This document shows positions 37,781 to 48,958 of a stretch of 60,000 bases of DNA, piece by piece (the stretch's first letter is position 1; the number at the start of each line of letters is the position of its first letter). The DNA lies in the NCBI RefSeq assembly GCF_030272615.1, contig NC_081412.1, forward strand, positions 140,476,747 to 140,536,746, in the 5' to 3' direction. Under the pieces are notes generated by a model. That model was not told the DNA's origin, ran no database searches, and saw nothing but the letters and a program-made list of their open reading frames with translations. The position numbers and the translations under genes are program-made. This stretch comes from Cryptomeria japonica. Taxonomy: Eukaryota > Streptophyta > Pinopsida > Cupressales > Cupressaceae.

Positions 37781-38735
37781 AACTTTTTCATATCACCCTA
37801 CTTACAAATCCATAACCAGATTTATGATGCTAATCCTCAATTCAATAACAAAGTCATTATCCCCACCTCATACAAAAATAAGTAGTGAGTTTCTCAACTC
37901 TTTTAACCATAATTTATCTCCATTCTTCATTCTTCTATATCAATTAATATGTTTATTCTCATATCATTTCATTACTTGATTCGAGTTAGACAAGTAGATT
38001 ATAGGAAATTACACTAGGGAAGTGGTATATATTCTTTGCAAGTAGCTATAGCACGCCTTGTATCTCCACAAAGCGGCAGTTCTTGCACTCCCCCAAAATG
38101 AACATAGCCAACAAAAATTCTCCTGTCTTTAGAAATTTTGGATTTTTTCTATTGTTTTCTATAGCTCAATGAATATCCAACTCTGAAGATTGTTTAATTT
38201 GAAGCATAGGGTCAACTCTTGAAAATTACAAGAATGGCAGTATCGGTGAGACAAAAAAAACTCTCTACTCAAGGCATCTTTATTGCTCTGGGTCTATGGA
38301 TTTGCCGTAGATTTTGTTGCAGAAGATTTCCCATTATCCTAACCCCACACTTAAAATATTTCCTGAACTGTCAAGCTGTGGGCGAGTAACAGAGGTTGTC
38401 ATCAGTAACATAATTGTCTGTGTAGAGACATAAAATACGGATTTCTTTTCTTCAAGACATCTCATGTAACTCATTAGCTCAGGCTCTCAAAATTCACATA
38501 CGGGTCCCCACACCTTAAGATTCCTAAACAGACCCACATTTCTTTTTTAATCGGATCCAGCCAAAAACTAACAGGAAGCTCACATTCTGAATTTCTATCC
38601 AAAACTAACGTCACTCAAACTTTATTGTTGCATTAAAGAGTTGGCCATCTTATCATCTTCATTTCTCTCACTCTCTTACTCTCTGTCATTCACTCATACA
38701 CATTTCCATTCCTCAATAATATCAAATTCAGTGGA
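37780..38735. other. Unassigned non-coding region
   Basis: AT-rich single-copy-looking DNA. I see no long ORF, no LTR ends and no RNA gene. Confidence 0.5.
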
Positions 38736-38965
38736 AGGTTTGTAAATCAATTGATTGAGCACAATTGATGAGGATGATGGTATATGGTATAGAAGTCATC
38801 CACCAAGGTTCAAACCTCTGGAGGCGTGTTTGGGCTCAGTTCGATCCCTTGGCGGTTTAGTCGCATGCTTACTCAAATAGTTGTAATCCACTACATAAAG
38901 ACAAAGATGCAACCACATGCTTACTCAAATTGTTGTAATCCACTATATAAAGATAAAGATGCCAG
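38735..38965 (+). repeat. Possible tRNA-derived SINE with a 52 bp tandem duplication
   Basis: Pol III B-box-like strings GGTTCAAACC (38,807-38,816) and AGTTCGATCC (38,838-38,847) lie in a short unit. A weak A-box-like TTGATTGAGCA lies about 50 bp upstream. A 52 bp unit (CATGCTTACTCAAA .. AAAGATG) then occurs twice (38,864-38,965). No target duplication was found and the A box is poor, so this is tentative. Confidence 0.25.
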
Positions 38966-39029
38966 CATCTATGTATGCTGACGTGTTTCCAATAAAAATA
39001 TACAAAGTTCATTTGCATCGCATAAAAAT

Positions 39030-39433
39030 ATCATGTCAACTACTTTCCTTAATAATTTGTTTCACTTTATAGCATGTAAAATTACACCTATATCCTTTTG
39101 TTGAGAGTCTAATATCCACTCCTTTAACATTTGATGTGTAACCTTATTCATATTTTTTTTACTAGTTAACTTCCATTTTTTCACTTATAATTGGATTCTT
39201 TGTAATGCTTTGATTTTGTAGTGAATTAGTTCAATAAGATTTACATCACATGAATAACATCTCAACTACTTCCTTAATAATTTGTATCATTTTTTAGTAT
39301 GTAACAATACAATTATATCCTTTAGTTGAAAGTCTAATATCAATTCCTTCAACATTTGATGTGTAACCTTATTCACGTTTTTCTACTAGTTAACTTGCAT
39401 TTTTTCACTAAGTACAATTGCATTCTTTGTAAT
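39030..39433. repeat. 225 bp tandem repeat, host of element A
   Basis: Two copies (about 39,030-39,254 and 39,255 onward) share AATAATTTGT (39,051 and 39,276) and CATTTGATGTGTAACCTTATTCA. Copy 2 is cut by element A at 39,433 and resumes at 56,892 with the matching TAATTTTGTAGTGAATTAGT. Confidence 0.82.
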
Positions 39434-40517
39434 TGTAGAACACAAGATATCACTGAGAGGGGTGAATCAGTGATTTTAAACAATTTCAAACAATGTGTGC
39501 AACCGGTAGGATAATGAAAGTACTAACAAGCAATCATACACAAGAGCACATCACATAACACTGGATATACGAGGAAAACCCAATGTGGGAAAAACCTTAG
39601 TGAGAAATGTTGTTGGAGATCTACTGCTCCAATCCAAGCTCATAGTGAAATAACAGTTTTACAATGTTTAGGGCACCAACCCAAGGAGCACCAACCCCTA
39701 GCAATTTATGGGCACCTACCCAAAGGAGCACCAACCCCTATTCTATTCTGAGCACCAACCCCTGCACTAAGCACCAACTCAGTGAAATACAATGAGATAT
39801 AAATGCAATAAAATGATAAACACCTGGTTACAAATGAGTTTTGTAACACCTGGAAACTATTCACTCTGTCGGTTAAACTTCTTTTATGTATTACTGCTTC
39901 TCTGTTCTACCGATCTTCTGTTCTTACTTTCTAAATCCTCTATCAACTCAATTTCAGCCTTGCCAGATCTTCTTTGAAACTCACCTTGCTCTCCTTCACT
40001 CTCTATTGATCTCTTACCGGTTCAGACCCTACTGGTTTAACAGACTATTGTACTCTGTAACAGTTTACCGGTTACCTTAGCCCTTGTCGGTTAAACCTTC
40101 CTTACCGATTCTTCTCCAACACTTAGTCGCTTCAATATTTTCTCTCACACTCAAACTGATCAACTCTTTCCTCATAGAGATTCACTGTATCATAGATCTC
40201 TCATCAAGCATACTCTCTCTCAACAACCTTAAGTTTTTGATCTACATATTTATATATATGCTTTCCCGTGAAAACACAAACTCAAACTTCATGCACTTAG
40301 GGTTTTCTTCACCGACCTCGATCCAAATCAAATCAGATCTCATCTTTCTTGAATCAACAACCCATAATAGTACGAACGTTTACTATATTTAGCAAACTCA
40401 ACTCTGTTCATCAATCTTGATTTTGTCGATCAATAAATGATTTAGCAGTTTTTTTCTCCAGATCAACTAGACGATCAAATATCCTGCTTTGATCATGATG
40501 TCAAAGAATCAAATCTC
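39434..40517 (-). repeat. Copia A 3' LTR, first part
   Basis: Starts TGTAGAACACAAGATATC followed by GAGAGGGGTGAATCAGTG. It carries a dispersed GAGCACCAACCCCT motif several times (39,665-39,782) and a TATA-like TATTTATATATATG (40,247-40,260). It is interrupted by element C at 40,518. Confidence 0.9.
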
Positions 40518-41674
40518 TGTTAGGCCCAATATGGAAAGCTAATGTACTAAGAGGGGAGGGGTGAATCAGTACTTCAAATCTTTTCTTCAACAATGACTTT
40601 ACTGTTAAGCATAAACCAAAAACTACTGTAACATAATATAATTCTAAAACAAATAAATAACAATCATACATGATTCACTCCACAATGAATATATTTTGGT
40701 TATGCAGAAACTCTTGGTTAGAGAGAAAAACTGCAGTGGGGATGACACCCACAACTTCACTACTGCAATAATCAAGGTTGCTCGGTTAGAACTACATGTT
40801 TAGCTATTTCTGATAGCTTACCCTGTTAGGAGTATCAAGATCTTTAGATCTACCTTGCTAAAGGATTTTACAACACTTATTTTAAATGCTGCACCTGGTT
40901 AAAGGCTTTACAATTTATAGACTTTGTTAGAGTCTTTTACCCTGTTATAGGTTTCTCTTACAACTCAAAATATTACAATCAAAATCTTCCAAAATATCTG
41001 CAACTTCACATCTGAAATGTTATAGCAGATTCTATGTGCTCAAAATGAAATTACCTTGCTTATAGCATACCTCAGTAACCCATAAATTTACTCGGTAAAC
41101 CTTTCTATTTACTCTGTTCCTTGACTGTTCTCTGAAATCCTTTTCGGTGACCTCTGTGTATCTCTGTCAATCATAACAGTCATAACACTCAGTACTTTCC
41201 CATGATTTTGCTTTTCCACATATGTCTTGCTTCACACACATGTTTGATCCTTAATTCATGCTATATAAATAGATCTCTTGTAACTGTGATCTTGTTCATG
41301 CTTCGATCTTACAAACATGATTCATTAAATGAATAACCATACAAAATTATTTCATTGGATAGATATTCTCAAAATCATACAAAATCTTAAGTGCAATTTC
41401 CAATGTGTTAACGGTTTCTTGTTCCTCGATCTTTGTAACACATTTCCCATATGTGTCTAGGTTCAATGAATCTGGTAACACGTTTTACTCGGTGTGTATC
41501 AACTCGGTATAACATCTTTGCTTCTCAGTAGTCATAGAACGTTACTCGGTAAACAACTCAGTGTATACTAAGCTCTGTGACTCCTTTCTTCTATAGCCAA
41601 CTGCTCTGTGCTTACTGACTTAATATTTCGGTAGTAATAACCAACTAGAGTATATAGAATGACTTTAGACATAA
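40518..41674 (-). repeat. Element C 3' LTR, inner end deleted
   Basis: Collinear with 46,747-47,900, but similarity stops after GACTTTAGACATA (41,661-41,673). The last roughly 30 bp of the LTR, ending AGTAACA in the other copy, and the PPT are missing. Confidence 0.88.
41260..41272 (-). promoter_or_regulatory. Candidate TATA box in C 3' LTR
   Basis: The plus strand reads GCTATATAAATAG, giving CTATTTATATAGC on the element strand. The matching site in the other LTR (47,488-47,499) reads CTATTTATACAG. This is a sequence match only. Confidence 0.4.
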
Positions 41675-41734
41675 GGTTTGAAGAGTCATAATGTCCATCC
41701 TTATTTTGTGCTCTTCATTCCTAAGTTCCAATTG

Positions 41735-43430
41735 TTAAGCCATGACCGTTTGTAACTTGGTATAGAAATTTTGAATAGAATTTGGCTCAGTGGTCAATTT
41801 ATTGGAGAGATCAGTGATCTCTTTCTCAATCACTTCTGTTTTATTCTTGATATCTTTAATGAATAAAGAGAATGCATAGAGTTTTTGAAATAAATAAAGA
41901 ATGTGCTTGAGTTGAGGGGACAACTCAGCAATAAATTTGACATGTTTTAATTTACCAATAGCAATGGCTTTCTGCACCTCTTCAATCATTTTTGCAGTGA
42001 GCTCTTTGTCCTTCAATTTTCTCAGGTATTCAGATGCGTCTACTCCAAATGTTTCTATTTTAGTGAGGAGTTCATCCAGTTGAATATGGATGGCTGCATC
42101 TTTTGTTACTGTAGCTTCAAGTAGCATTTCTGTTAAGAGTGCTTTGACTTTCTGAAGTACTCTGTTTCTCTTTTGAATAGCCATTTGTTTCTCTTGTTCG
42201 GCTTTGGCTTTGCATAGTTCACCGAATTCAATAAGTGCTTGCTCTTTTAATTTGGATATGTCTACATTCGGCAACACAATTGGTTTTGACAAATCTAACT
42301 TGAAACTATGCTTTTTCATTTTTTTTTCTTTAGAGGAGGAGGCTTTCACCAGTTGAACTAATACAATGGCTTGGGAGGCTTGTGCACCCTCGGTAGGTTG
42401 CTCGGTAGAGGCAACACTTTTGTCAATTTCTTTAGCCTTAGATGTAGCCTTCGGTGAATCCTTGCTTGGGGTCTTAGTTGTAACATTGTCAGTACTTGAA
42501 GGTGCTTGAGAAGTCTGTTCCCTGGTGGCCTAAGAAGTAGCTTCTCCTTTTGTAGACTGGTGACCCTCTTTTCCTTGTTCAGTATCCTGAGGTGTCTCAG
42601 TTGAAACATGTTGACTTACCAGAGGATAGGACTTGACTTGTTCCAAAACTGACTCACTTGATACCAGTTTGGCATAAGCATTCCCTTCTATCATTTCCTA
42701 TTCCTGTTCCTCAGTATCCATGACATCCTCATCAGGTTGTATAGTTTCAGCGGGATCTTGCTTGGTGATATCCACTATTTCAACTTCACCTTGCTCATCA
42801 GTACTCTTGATTCAAAAAATTTTCTTGCCATTTTTCTTTTGTCTCTTTCTCTACTTCAAGATAAAGGCCATTCATCAGTTTCAAGGCTCTTTGCTTGACC
42901 AGGAAGTTTGTGTGGTAGTTTTTTAGATGCTCACTTATCTCATCTACCGACATGTCTGGAAAGAGATGCACCAGACTTCTTTCTCTCATCTTCTTTTCCG
43001 AGTCCATAGCATATTTCCACCTGTTATCAATGTGTAAGTACAATGGTTTTGGAAGAGAATTGGTTACTTCCAATGGGACCAATCAAAATTTAAGAAGTGT
43101 GCATACAACTAACTCTTCTATTTTCCTCTTTTCTTCTTCTATCTGAGAGTCATATTTGACATACCTAAATGCTCCAAATCCACTATATTGTTTCAAATTG
43201 GCACAAAAATTATCAACACTATGTACATCTTCCTTTTTGCTTTTGACAATCTGAAATTTGTTTTTGTCTTCAGATTCAGTGTCACTTGACTCTTTATTCA
43301 AAATGAGTCTCTGAGTAGACTTCTTATAAGTTTTTGTTACCTTTGGAACTGCAACATTTTTCTGTTTCTTGCTTGGTGACACTGCAGATGATCTAGTGTT
43401 TGGGCGTTTCACTGGAGGAGTCGGTGATAC
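41735..43430 (-). pseudogene. Element C ORF2, C-terminal part
   Basis: Continues ORF2 beyond an in-frame TAG at about 43,428-43,430. It stays in the same frame through 43,412-43,083 (basic, PSKKQKN-like, nuclear-signal-like) and, past a TGA, 43,082-42,798 (MSVDEISEHLKNYHTNFLVK). A one-base frameshift near 42,799 leads to an acidic and Ser/Thr/Pro-rich stretch (42,795-42,360) with two stops. The last 200 residues are strongly helical, Lys/Glu-rich and probably coiled coil (KLKEQALIEFGELCKAKAEQEKQ and following), ending at 41,735. No zinc finger, protease or polymerase motif and no transmembrane segment is visible. The few disruptions over 1.7 kb suggest it was coding until fairly recently. Confidence 0.7.
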
Positions 43431-44804
43431 CTATGATGTATCCTGTTTCTTCATTTTCAAAATTTTTCCTTTTGGCAACTCAATGCTCAAAGTAATAGCT
43501 GCTTCTTGGGCTTTAGATTCCTCCTTGGTGATGACTTGAATGCTCTTGATAGGAGTGGAGGAAGAACCTTCTCCAAATTTCTCCCTTAATGCTTTAATCA
43601 TTTTTGTTGCTTTCCTAGTAGCCTTTGGTACTACAATGCTCATTTTGACTTTTTCTTTAACTTCTTCATATGTATCATATCTAATCTCGGTAGCATGCCT
43701 TGGAAGTGCAAGAAAAGCATCTATCTGTTGTTGTGTAATGTCAAAATCAATCTCATAACCCATAGGTGGCAAAGATTGAGTTCTCGGATCTACCTCATTG
43801 ACATAGCAGTAGTCGGTATCCACTTCAAAACATATATTTTCCTTATACTTCTCCACTAACTGGGGTGGTATCCTATACCTGTTATGCATCTTTTCCTGAA
43901 ACTTGCTAAAATAATCATCCATAATCACATTGAAGTTATCACCTAGCTGTTTGATGAAGTCATTGATTTGATGGGTGATTGGTCGGTGTAGCTCCCAAAC
44001 TACATTACCGACTGATCGAAAGAATTTATCAAAATAGAAAAACATGCATACCAAGAGTGATCCAAACTTCAGTGTGTTTGCTGAGTTGTTCTTCTTTGGC
44101 TTCCTTATGGTGTTGAGATTTTCAAACAGATTTTTCAACAACACTTCACATAGATCAATCTTCATACCTTTCTTCACAATTTTATAGGCTAAGTCAACAG
44201 CAGCACAGGGTACACTATTTTCCCTTGCCGATTGAAAGAAACAATAACCTATGAATCTAATTGCAAACTTCAGCTCTGCATCTATGACATTGTTCAATTT
44301 CAGACCTCTGCAATCAGATTCAACTCTGATTAAAGTGATCAGTTCTTTCTGTGAGATCATTTTCTGAGCTCGGGCATGGTCGAAAATAGGGTAATCGGTG
44401 ATCAAGGGGATGATTTCCTTGGTGATCTTGAATGGTTGCTCCTTTAACCACATAGAGTCATCATGAACTCTGCTCAAAACAAATTTAACCCATTGGGGTT
44501 TGAAGACTTGCGAGTAGGTTAGGGCTTCGGTCAATCCCTTGATTTTAATATGTTCAAACTTGCTATCCAGTTTTCCATCGGTACACAATTCATCATATGT
44601 GTCCTTGATCTCTGTGTGACCTAGTTCATCAACACGACACTTAGTGAAGAATCTGACATCCTCAACTAATAAAACCCTATCCGGAATAAGTGAAAATACA
44701 GTTTTATCATCCGGTTCAGATGCTGCTTTGGGAGGTAGTGAGTATTTCAGTGAGGGCTTCTCAATGTTGTCAACAACAACAGGTTTCTGAATCATAGGTG
44801 CCAT
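43431..44804 (-). CDS. Element C ORF2, N-terminal 457 residues, unknown function
   Basis: The longest intact ORF in the window, on the element's strand. The first ATG gives MAPMIQKPVVVDN. Residues 1-60 look disordered. Residues of about 60-330 look like one folded, mainly helical domain: FSLIPDRVLLVEDVRFF; VFKPQWVKFVLSRVHDD; LITDYPIFDHARAQKMIS; DAELKFAIRFIGYCFFQS; DLAYKIVKKGMKIDLCEVL; LKFGSLLVCMFFYFDKFF. A charged tail follows. I do not recognise the family. The general plan recalls anonymous plant-transposon ORFs often annotated as hypothetical, but that is an impression only. It lies between the CCHC ORF1 and the 3' LTR, where other elements carry pol or an additional ORF. Host-gene capture is the alternative. 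Confidence 0.75.
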   Translation of the reverse strand: MAPMIQKPVVVDNIEKPSLKYSLPPKAASEPDDKTVFSLIPDRVLLVEDVRFFTKCRVDELGHTEIKDTYDELCTDGKLDSKFEHIKIKGLTEALTYSQVFKPQWVKFVLSRVHDDSMWLKEQPFKITKEIIPLITDYPIFDHARAQKMISQKELITLIRVESDCRGLKLNNVIDAELKFAIRFIGYCFFQSARENSVPCAAVDLAYKIVKKGMKIDLCEVLLKNLFENLNTIRKPKKNNSANTLKFGSLLVCMFFYFDKFFRSVGNVVWELHRPITHQINDFIKQLGDNFNVIMDDYFSKFQEKMHNRYRIPPQLVEKYKENICFEVDTDYCYVNEVDPRTQSLPPMGYEIDFDITQQQIDAFLALPRHATEIRYDTYEEVKEKVKMSIVVPKATRKATKMIKALREKFGEGSSSTPIKSIQVITKEESKAQEAAITLSIELPKGKILKMKKQDTS

Positions 44805-45479
44805 TTCAAACTTTGGATAATCACTAACGAAAGAGCCTTAGGGTTTGAAAACTTTTAACCAACAGATGCTTTCCACTTAGTAAATATAAAATAGATATTC
44901 ATAGCTGATATGATCAGTTAACTTGCTTGACAATGCATTGTGATTGATATAAATACCTTGAATTTTGCTTCGGAAGAGTTTTGATCGCCTTTGAATCGCT
45001 TTGCTCTGCTTTTTGAAAACTTGGTAAGTGTAAAATGACTGTGCAAAAGCTTTAAGTACACATTTTACCTTATCGGGCTCTGTGCAGTTAGGTCAAAAAA
45101 CATTAAATGCACTCGATTCCACTAAATCGATTTACCTTTTTTTCTTTTACCGAGTAGCCAGACTTTCTGCATTTACCGACTTGACAGGCTTCCTGCATTT
45201 ACCGACTTGACTAGTGCTCCAAAAAACTTGATAAAATTTCAAACTTGCTAATGCATCTTAGCTATGTAGATTTTGGAATTAAGTACATGATAAAATAGGA
45301 ACTGTTTAAGATTTAACTTTGAGAGAATGCAGTCCCTTCATACCTTTATCGATTAATTTGGAATAGATGCACCTAACTCGGTAGGTAAGGTGCTTTCTTC
45401 ATTTGACAAAATTTCCTTCTTTTTCCAAATCATCTAGAATTTGCTTTTTATTTCTTCAATGTCTTCTCTAGGTTAATCT

Positions 45480-46690
45480 CTGCAATCTCTAGCTAGGTGT
45501 CCAGCCTTGTGACAATGAAAACATGCCATACCAGGATTTCTCCATGATCTTCAGTTGTTCATTCCAAACCTTATAAAGCAGTTGGCACTTATATGTCCAT
45601 ATCTTCCACAACATTCACACCATATCCTTGTATTACAATCCCATGGTACTACAGTATACTGTCGGTTAGGTTCTATTTAAGATTGGTAGCCTCTAGTATT
45701 TGCTCGGTGTGCAGACCACATATAGTTCTTCTGCTTAAACCAACACTTCTCGGTACTGTGTCCATATCTATTGCAGTTTTTACAAAACCCTTTGAATTTT
45801 GCCTTCTGATAATTGCTAACAGACTTAGTCCTACATTGATTAGATGTATGACCATACTTAGTGCAATTGTTACAATAACCATTAGACCTAGTGACATTCA
45901 GTTGCTTAACTTTTCTGATTTGGTACATGTTGGCAGTATGTCCTTGTTTTCCATAGTAGTTGTAGATAGACTTATTTCCTTTGATGTTCTTCTTGTTTCC
46001 AGCTTGCTTTGATGATTCTCCTCTCTCGGTAGAGTCTTTTCCTTTGTAACCGAGTCCCGCATCTTTGTTGGGTCTTCTTGTAGTTAGTTGCTCATCCAAC
46101 ATCCTTGATGCTTCATAACTTTTATTTAGTGTTTCTTTTGACTTCTTTTCTGCTTCAAGTTCATTGGTCAATCTTGATAGTTCAAGTTTCAATGCTTGAT
46201 TCTCATTTTCCTTTAGATTTGCTTCATGATGTGTATAGCCCAATTGATCAGACAGATTACTTTGAATTTCAGTCATCCTTGTGATTTCATCATTCTTTTC
46301 AGATACTAATGCTTCAAGCTATTGTTTTTCTCTTTCTAGATCTCTTATGTTATCCTCGGCTGTCCTCAATGTATCAAGATTTTCAGTCATCTGTGTGCTG
46401 AAATGTTCATGTTCTCTTTTCATTGCTTTTAGTTGATCAGTCAGTGCTTTGTTCTTTTCTTTCAATGCTCCAATCATTTCTTCAGTTTCTTCAGATATAC
46501 TGTTCTCAGATGATGTCTCAATTTGTTCCACCGGCTCTTGAGAGTCCTGCAAATCATTAGACAATCTTCTTCTAACTTTCAATGATCTTTGCATTTGTTT
46601 CTGTATGTCTGCAATCACTTGATTAACATGACCTAACTCAATTTGAAGATTCACAATTCTCCAAGATTGTTTGTAGCCTTCCATTGATAA
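45480..46690 (-). pseudogene. Element C ORF1: coiled coil with five CCHC knuckles (gag-like)
   Basis: Starts about 46,684 with MEGYKQSWRIVNLQIELG, a few dozen bases after the PBS. A long heptad-like region (about 46,680-46,090) is broken by one stop near 46,318. Then come knuckle-like YYGKQGHTANM (Cys residues replaced), CNNCTKYGHTSNQC, CKNCNRYGHSTEKC, and after stops CECCGRYGHISANC (45,578-45,619) and CFHCHKAGHLARDC (45,482-45,523). Four of the five keep full C-X2-C-X4-H-X4-C spacing. There is no UBN2 capsid core. It matches the layout of the coiled-coil/CCHC half of A's gag and could bind RNA or co-assemble with a helper gag. That role is inferred. Confidence 0.78.
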
Positions 46691-46732
46691 GATCTTTCTC
46701 TTTAGGTAGTTAAACCCTTTTCCAAGATTCAA

Positions 46733-46744
46733 GCTCTGATACCA
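46733..46744 (-). other. Element C primer-binding site
   Basis: The minus strand reads TGGTATCAGAGC, two bases from the LTR end at 46,747, complementary to initiator-Met tRNA. Confidence 0.9.
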
Positions 46745-46746
46745 AT

Positions 46747-47930
46747 TGTTAGGCCCAATATGGAAAGCTAATGTACTAAGAGGGGAGGGGTGAATCAGTA
46801 CTTCAAATCTTTTCTTCAACAATAACTTTACTGTTAAGCATAAACCAAAAACTGCTGTAACATAATATAATGCTAAAACAAATAAATAACAATCATACAT
46901 GATTCATTCCATAACACATATTTTGGTTACACAGAAACTCTTGGTTAGAGAGAAAAACTGTGGTGGGGATGGCACCCACAACTTCACTACTGCAATAATA
47001 AAGGTTGCTCGGTTAGAGCTACATGTTTAGCTATTTCTGATAGCTTACCCTATTAGGAGTATCAAGATCTTTAGATCTACCTTGCTAAAGGATTTTACAA
47101 CACTTATTCTAAATGCTGCACCTGGTTAAAGGCTTTACAATTTATAGACTTTGTTAGAGTCTTTTACCCTGTTAAAGGTTTCTCTTACAACTCAAAATAT
47201 TACAATCAAAATCTTAAAAAATATCTGCAACTTCACATCTGAAATGTTATAGCAGATTCTATGTACTCAAAATAAAATTGCCTTGCTTATAGCATACCTC
47301 GGTAACCCATAAATTTACTCGTTAAACCTTTCTGTTTACTCTGTTCCTTGACTATTCTCTGAAATCCTTCTTGGTGACCTCTGTGTATCTCTGTCAATCA
47401 TAACAGTCATAACCCTTAGTGCTTTTCCATGATTTTGCTTTTCCACATATGTCTTGCTTCACACACATGTTTGATCCTTAATTCATGCTGTATAAATAGA
47501 TCTCTTGTAATGGTGATCTTGTTCATGCTTCGATCTTACAAACATGATTCATTAAATGAATAACCATACAAAATTATTTCATTGGATAGATGTTCTCAAA
47601 ATCATACAAAATCTTAAGTGCAATTTCCAATGTGTTAACGGTTTCTTGTTCCTCGATCTTTGTAACATGTTTCCCATATGTGTCTAGGTTCAATGAATCT
47701 GGCAACACATTTAACTCAGTGTGTATCAACTCAGTACAACATCTTTGCTGCTCGGTATTCATAGAACATTACTCGGTAGACAGCTCGGTGTATACTAAGC
47801 TCTGTGACTCCTTTCTTCTATAACCGACTGCTCTGTGCTTACTGACTTAATATTTCGGTAGTAATAACCAACTAGAGTATATAGAATGACTTTGGACATA
47901 AAACTAATGACAACTTAGTAAATAGTAACA
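46747..47930 (-). repeat. Element C 5' LTR
   Basis: A 1,184 bp LTR with ends TGTTAGGCCC and AGTAACA, complete, followed by ATCTC. It is close to the left copy by eye. It carries the AGAGGGGAGGGGTGAATCAGT U5 signal. Confidence 0.92.
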
Positions 47931-48366
47931 ATCTCTGCCCTACGATCTGCTTTGAGCCACAATTCTCTACAACTAATCCATGATTTTTGCAATTGACATT
48001 TAATATGGACTTAGTCGGCAACTACCTCACCGACGCACCATTCACCTACCATTGCACATTCGCCACCTGAAGTCCACCTGGCATCTCTGTCAGCATCCAA
48101 CTCACTTGATTGTTTCGTTCAACTTTGGTCACTGACCTAACATGCTACCGGTATACACTAACCGGTTAGCCTTCATATCGTGTACTTCACTATTTGCCGA
48201 TTAGGTCATGTTATATCAAACTGCACTTACTGGGTTCACTTGCTTATAGATTGACATACTTACCAGTTGACATCAACATGCCAAGAACCTCCAATGCCGG
48301 TAACAATATCGTGCATACTAGTTGACATACTTACCGGTTGACATCAATGATAATAGAATGCCAACA
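47931..48366 (-). repeat. Copia A 3' LTR, second part
   Basis: Resumes A's left LTR after C (TGCCCTACGATCTGCTTTGAG, matching 56,485 onward with one or two changes) and ends AATGCCAACA at 48,366. Confidence 0.9.
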
Positions 48367-48381
48367 ATCTCCTCCTTTGGC
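48367..48381 (-). other. Copia A polypurine tract
   Basis: On the minus strand, GCCAAAGGAGGAGAT lies right before the LTR start TGTTGGCATT. Other purine runs on this strand at about 48,481-48,491, 48,528-48,538, 48,874-48,883 and 48,928-48,936 fill the roughly 590 bp after RNase H. Confidence 0.8.
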
Positions 48382-48958
48382 ATTGATGGCAACACCCATA
48401 TTATTGGGTTAACCTCCACAACCTGGCGTTACAATATGCATTATCTTCAACTACGGTTCTTTTCTCCAACTGTGGTTCTTTCTCCCCCTTTGACAACAAT
48501 GGCGAAGGGTCGGGACAACTTTTTTAGGTCTCCCCCTTTGCAGGTAATTCATGAACTACTATACTTTATCTCTCGGTAGGCAAGACTACTTTTCCCTTTT
48601 ACCTTGCGGTCCAATTTGTGATTTTTATTAAGTACAAATTGAATAGATACTAAAAAAACAACCACAAACATGGACCGAGGAGCACATTCTCCCCAGTGAA
48701 GTTACTCTCCCAGTCAAGCTGATTGTGACTTTGGTAGATAGACAAATTGAATAGACAAAATGCCAAAGTCCCAAACCTAATTTCCTCTTTGATAATAAAA
48801 ATTATGCCAGTCTTGTGAATTAAAGAGACAACTGACACAACTAAGAAAATCACTAACAAACTGGGGATGCATACTCTCCCCCTGAGTACAACACATGGTC
48901 CAAGAGTAAAAAATGTATGGCTATGAACTCCCCCTGAACCATAGATCACCATACACAA

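Larger units (their letters stand above)
40518..47930 (-). mobile_element. Element C: non-autonomous LTR retrotransposon with orphan ORF
   Basis: Inserted in A's left LTR with ATCTC on both sides (40,513-40,517 and 47,931-47,935). The LTRs (40,518-41,674 and 46,747-47,930) begin TGTTAGGCCCAATATGG. An initiator-Met PBS (46,733-46,744) sets minus orientation. The interior has no protease, integrase, RT or RNase H. Instead it has ORF1 (coiled coil plus five CCHC knuckles) and a roughly 1,020-codon ORF2 of unknown function. It would need pol proteins in trans. A SIRE-like relative such as A is a candidate helper because ORF1 resembles the second half of A's gag. Confidence 0.9.

Noticed and set aside
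38795-38850. A tRNA gene around GGTTCAAACC
   Set aside because: No cloverleaf can be formed; acceptor and anticodon arms are absent. Kept only as a weak SINE candidate.
45593-46012. 139-codon plus-strand ORF
   Set aside because: An antisense shadow of the CCHC region of element C ORF1.
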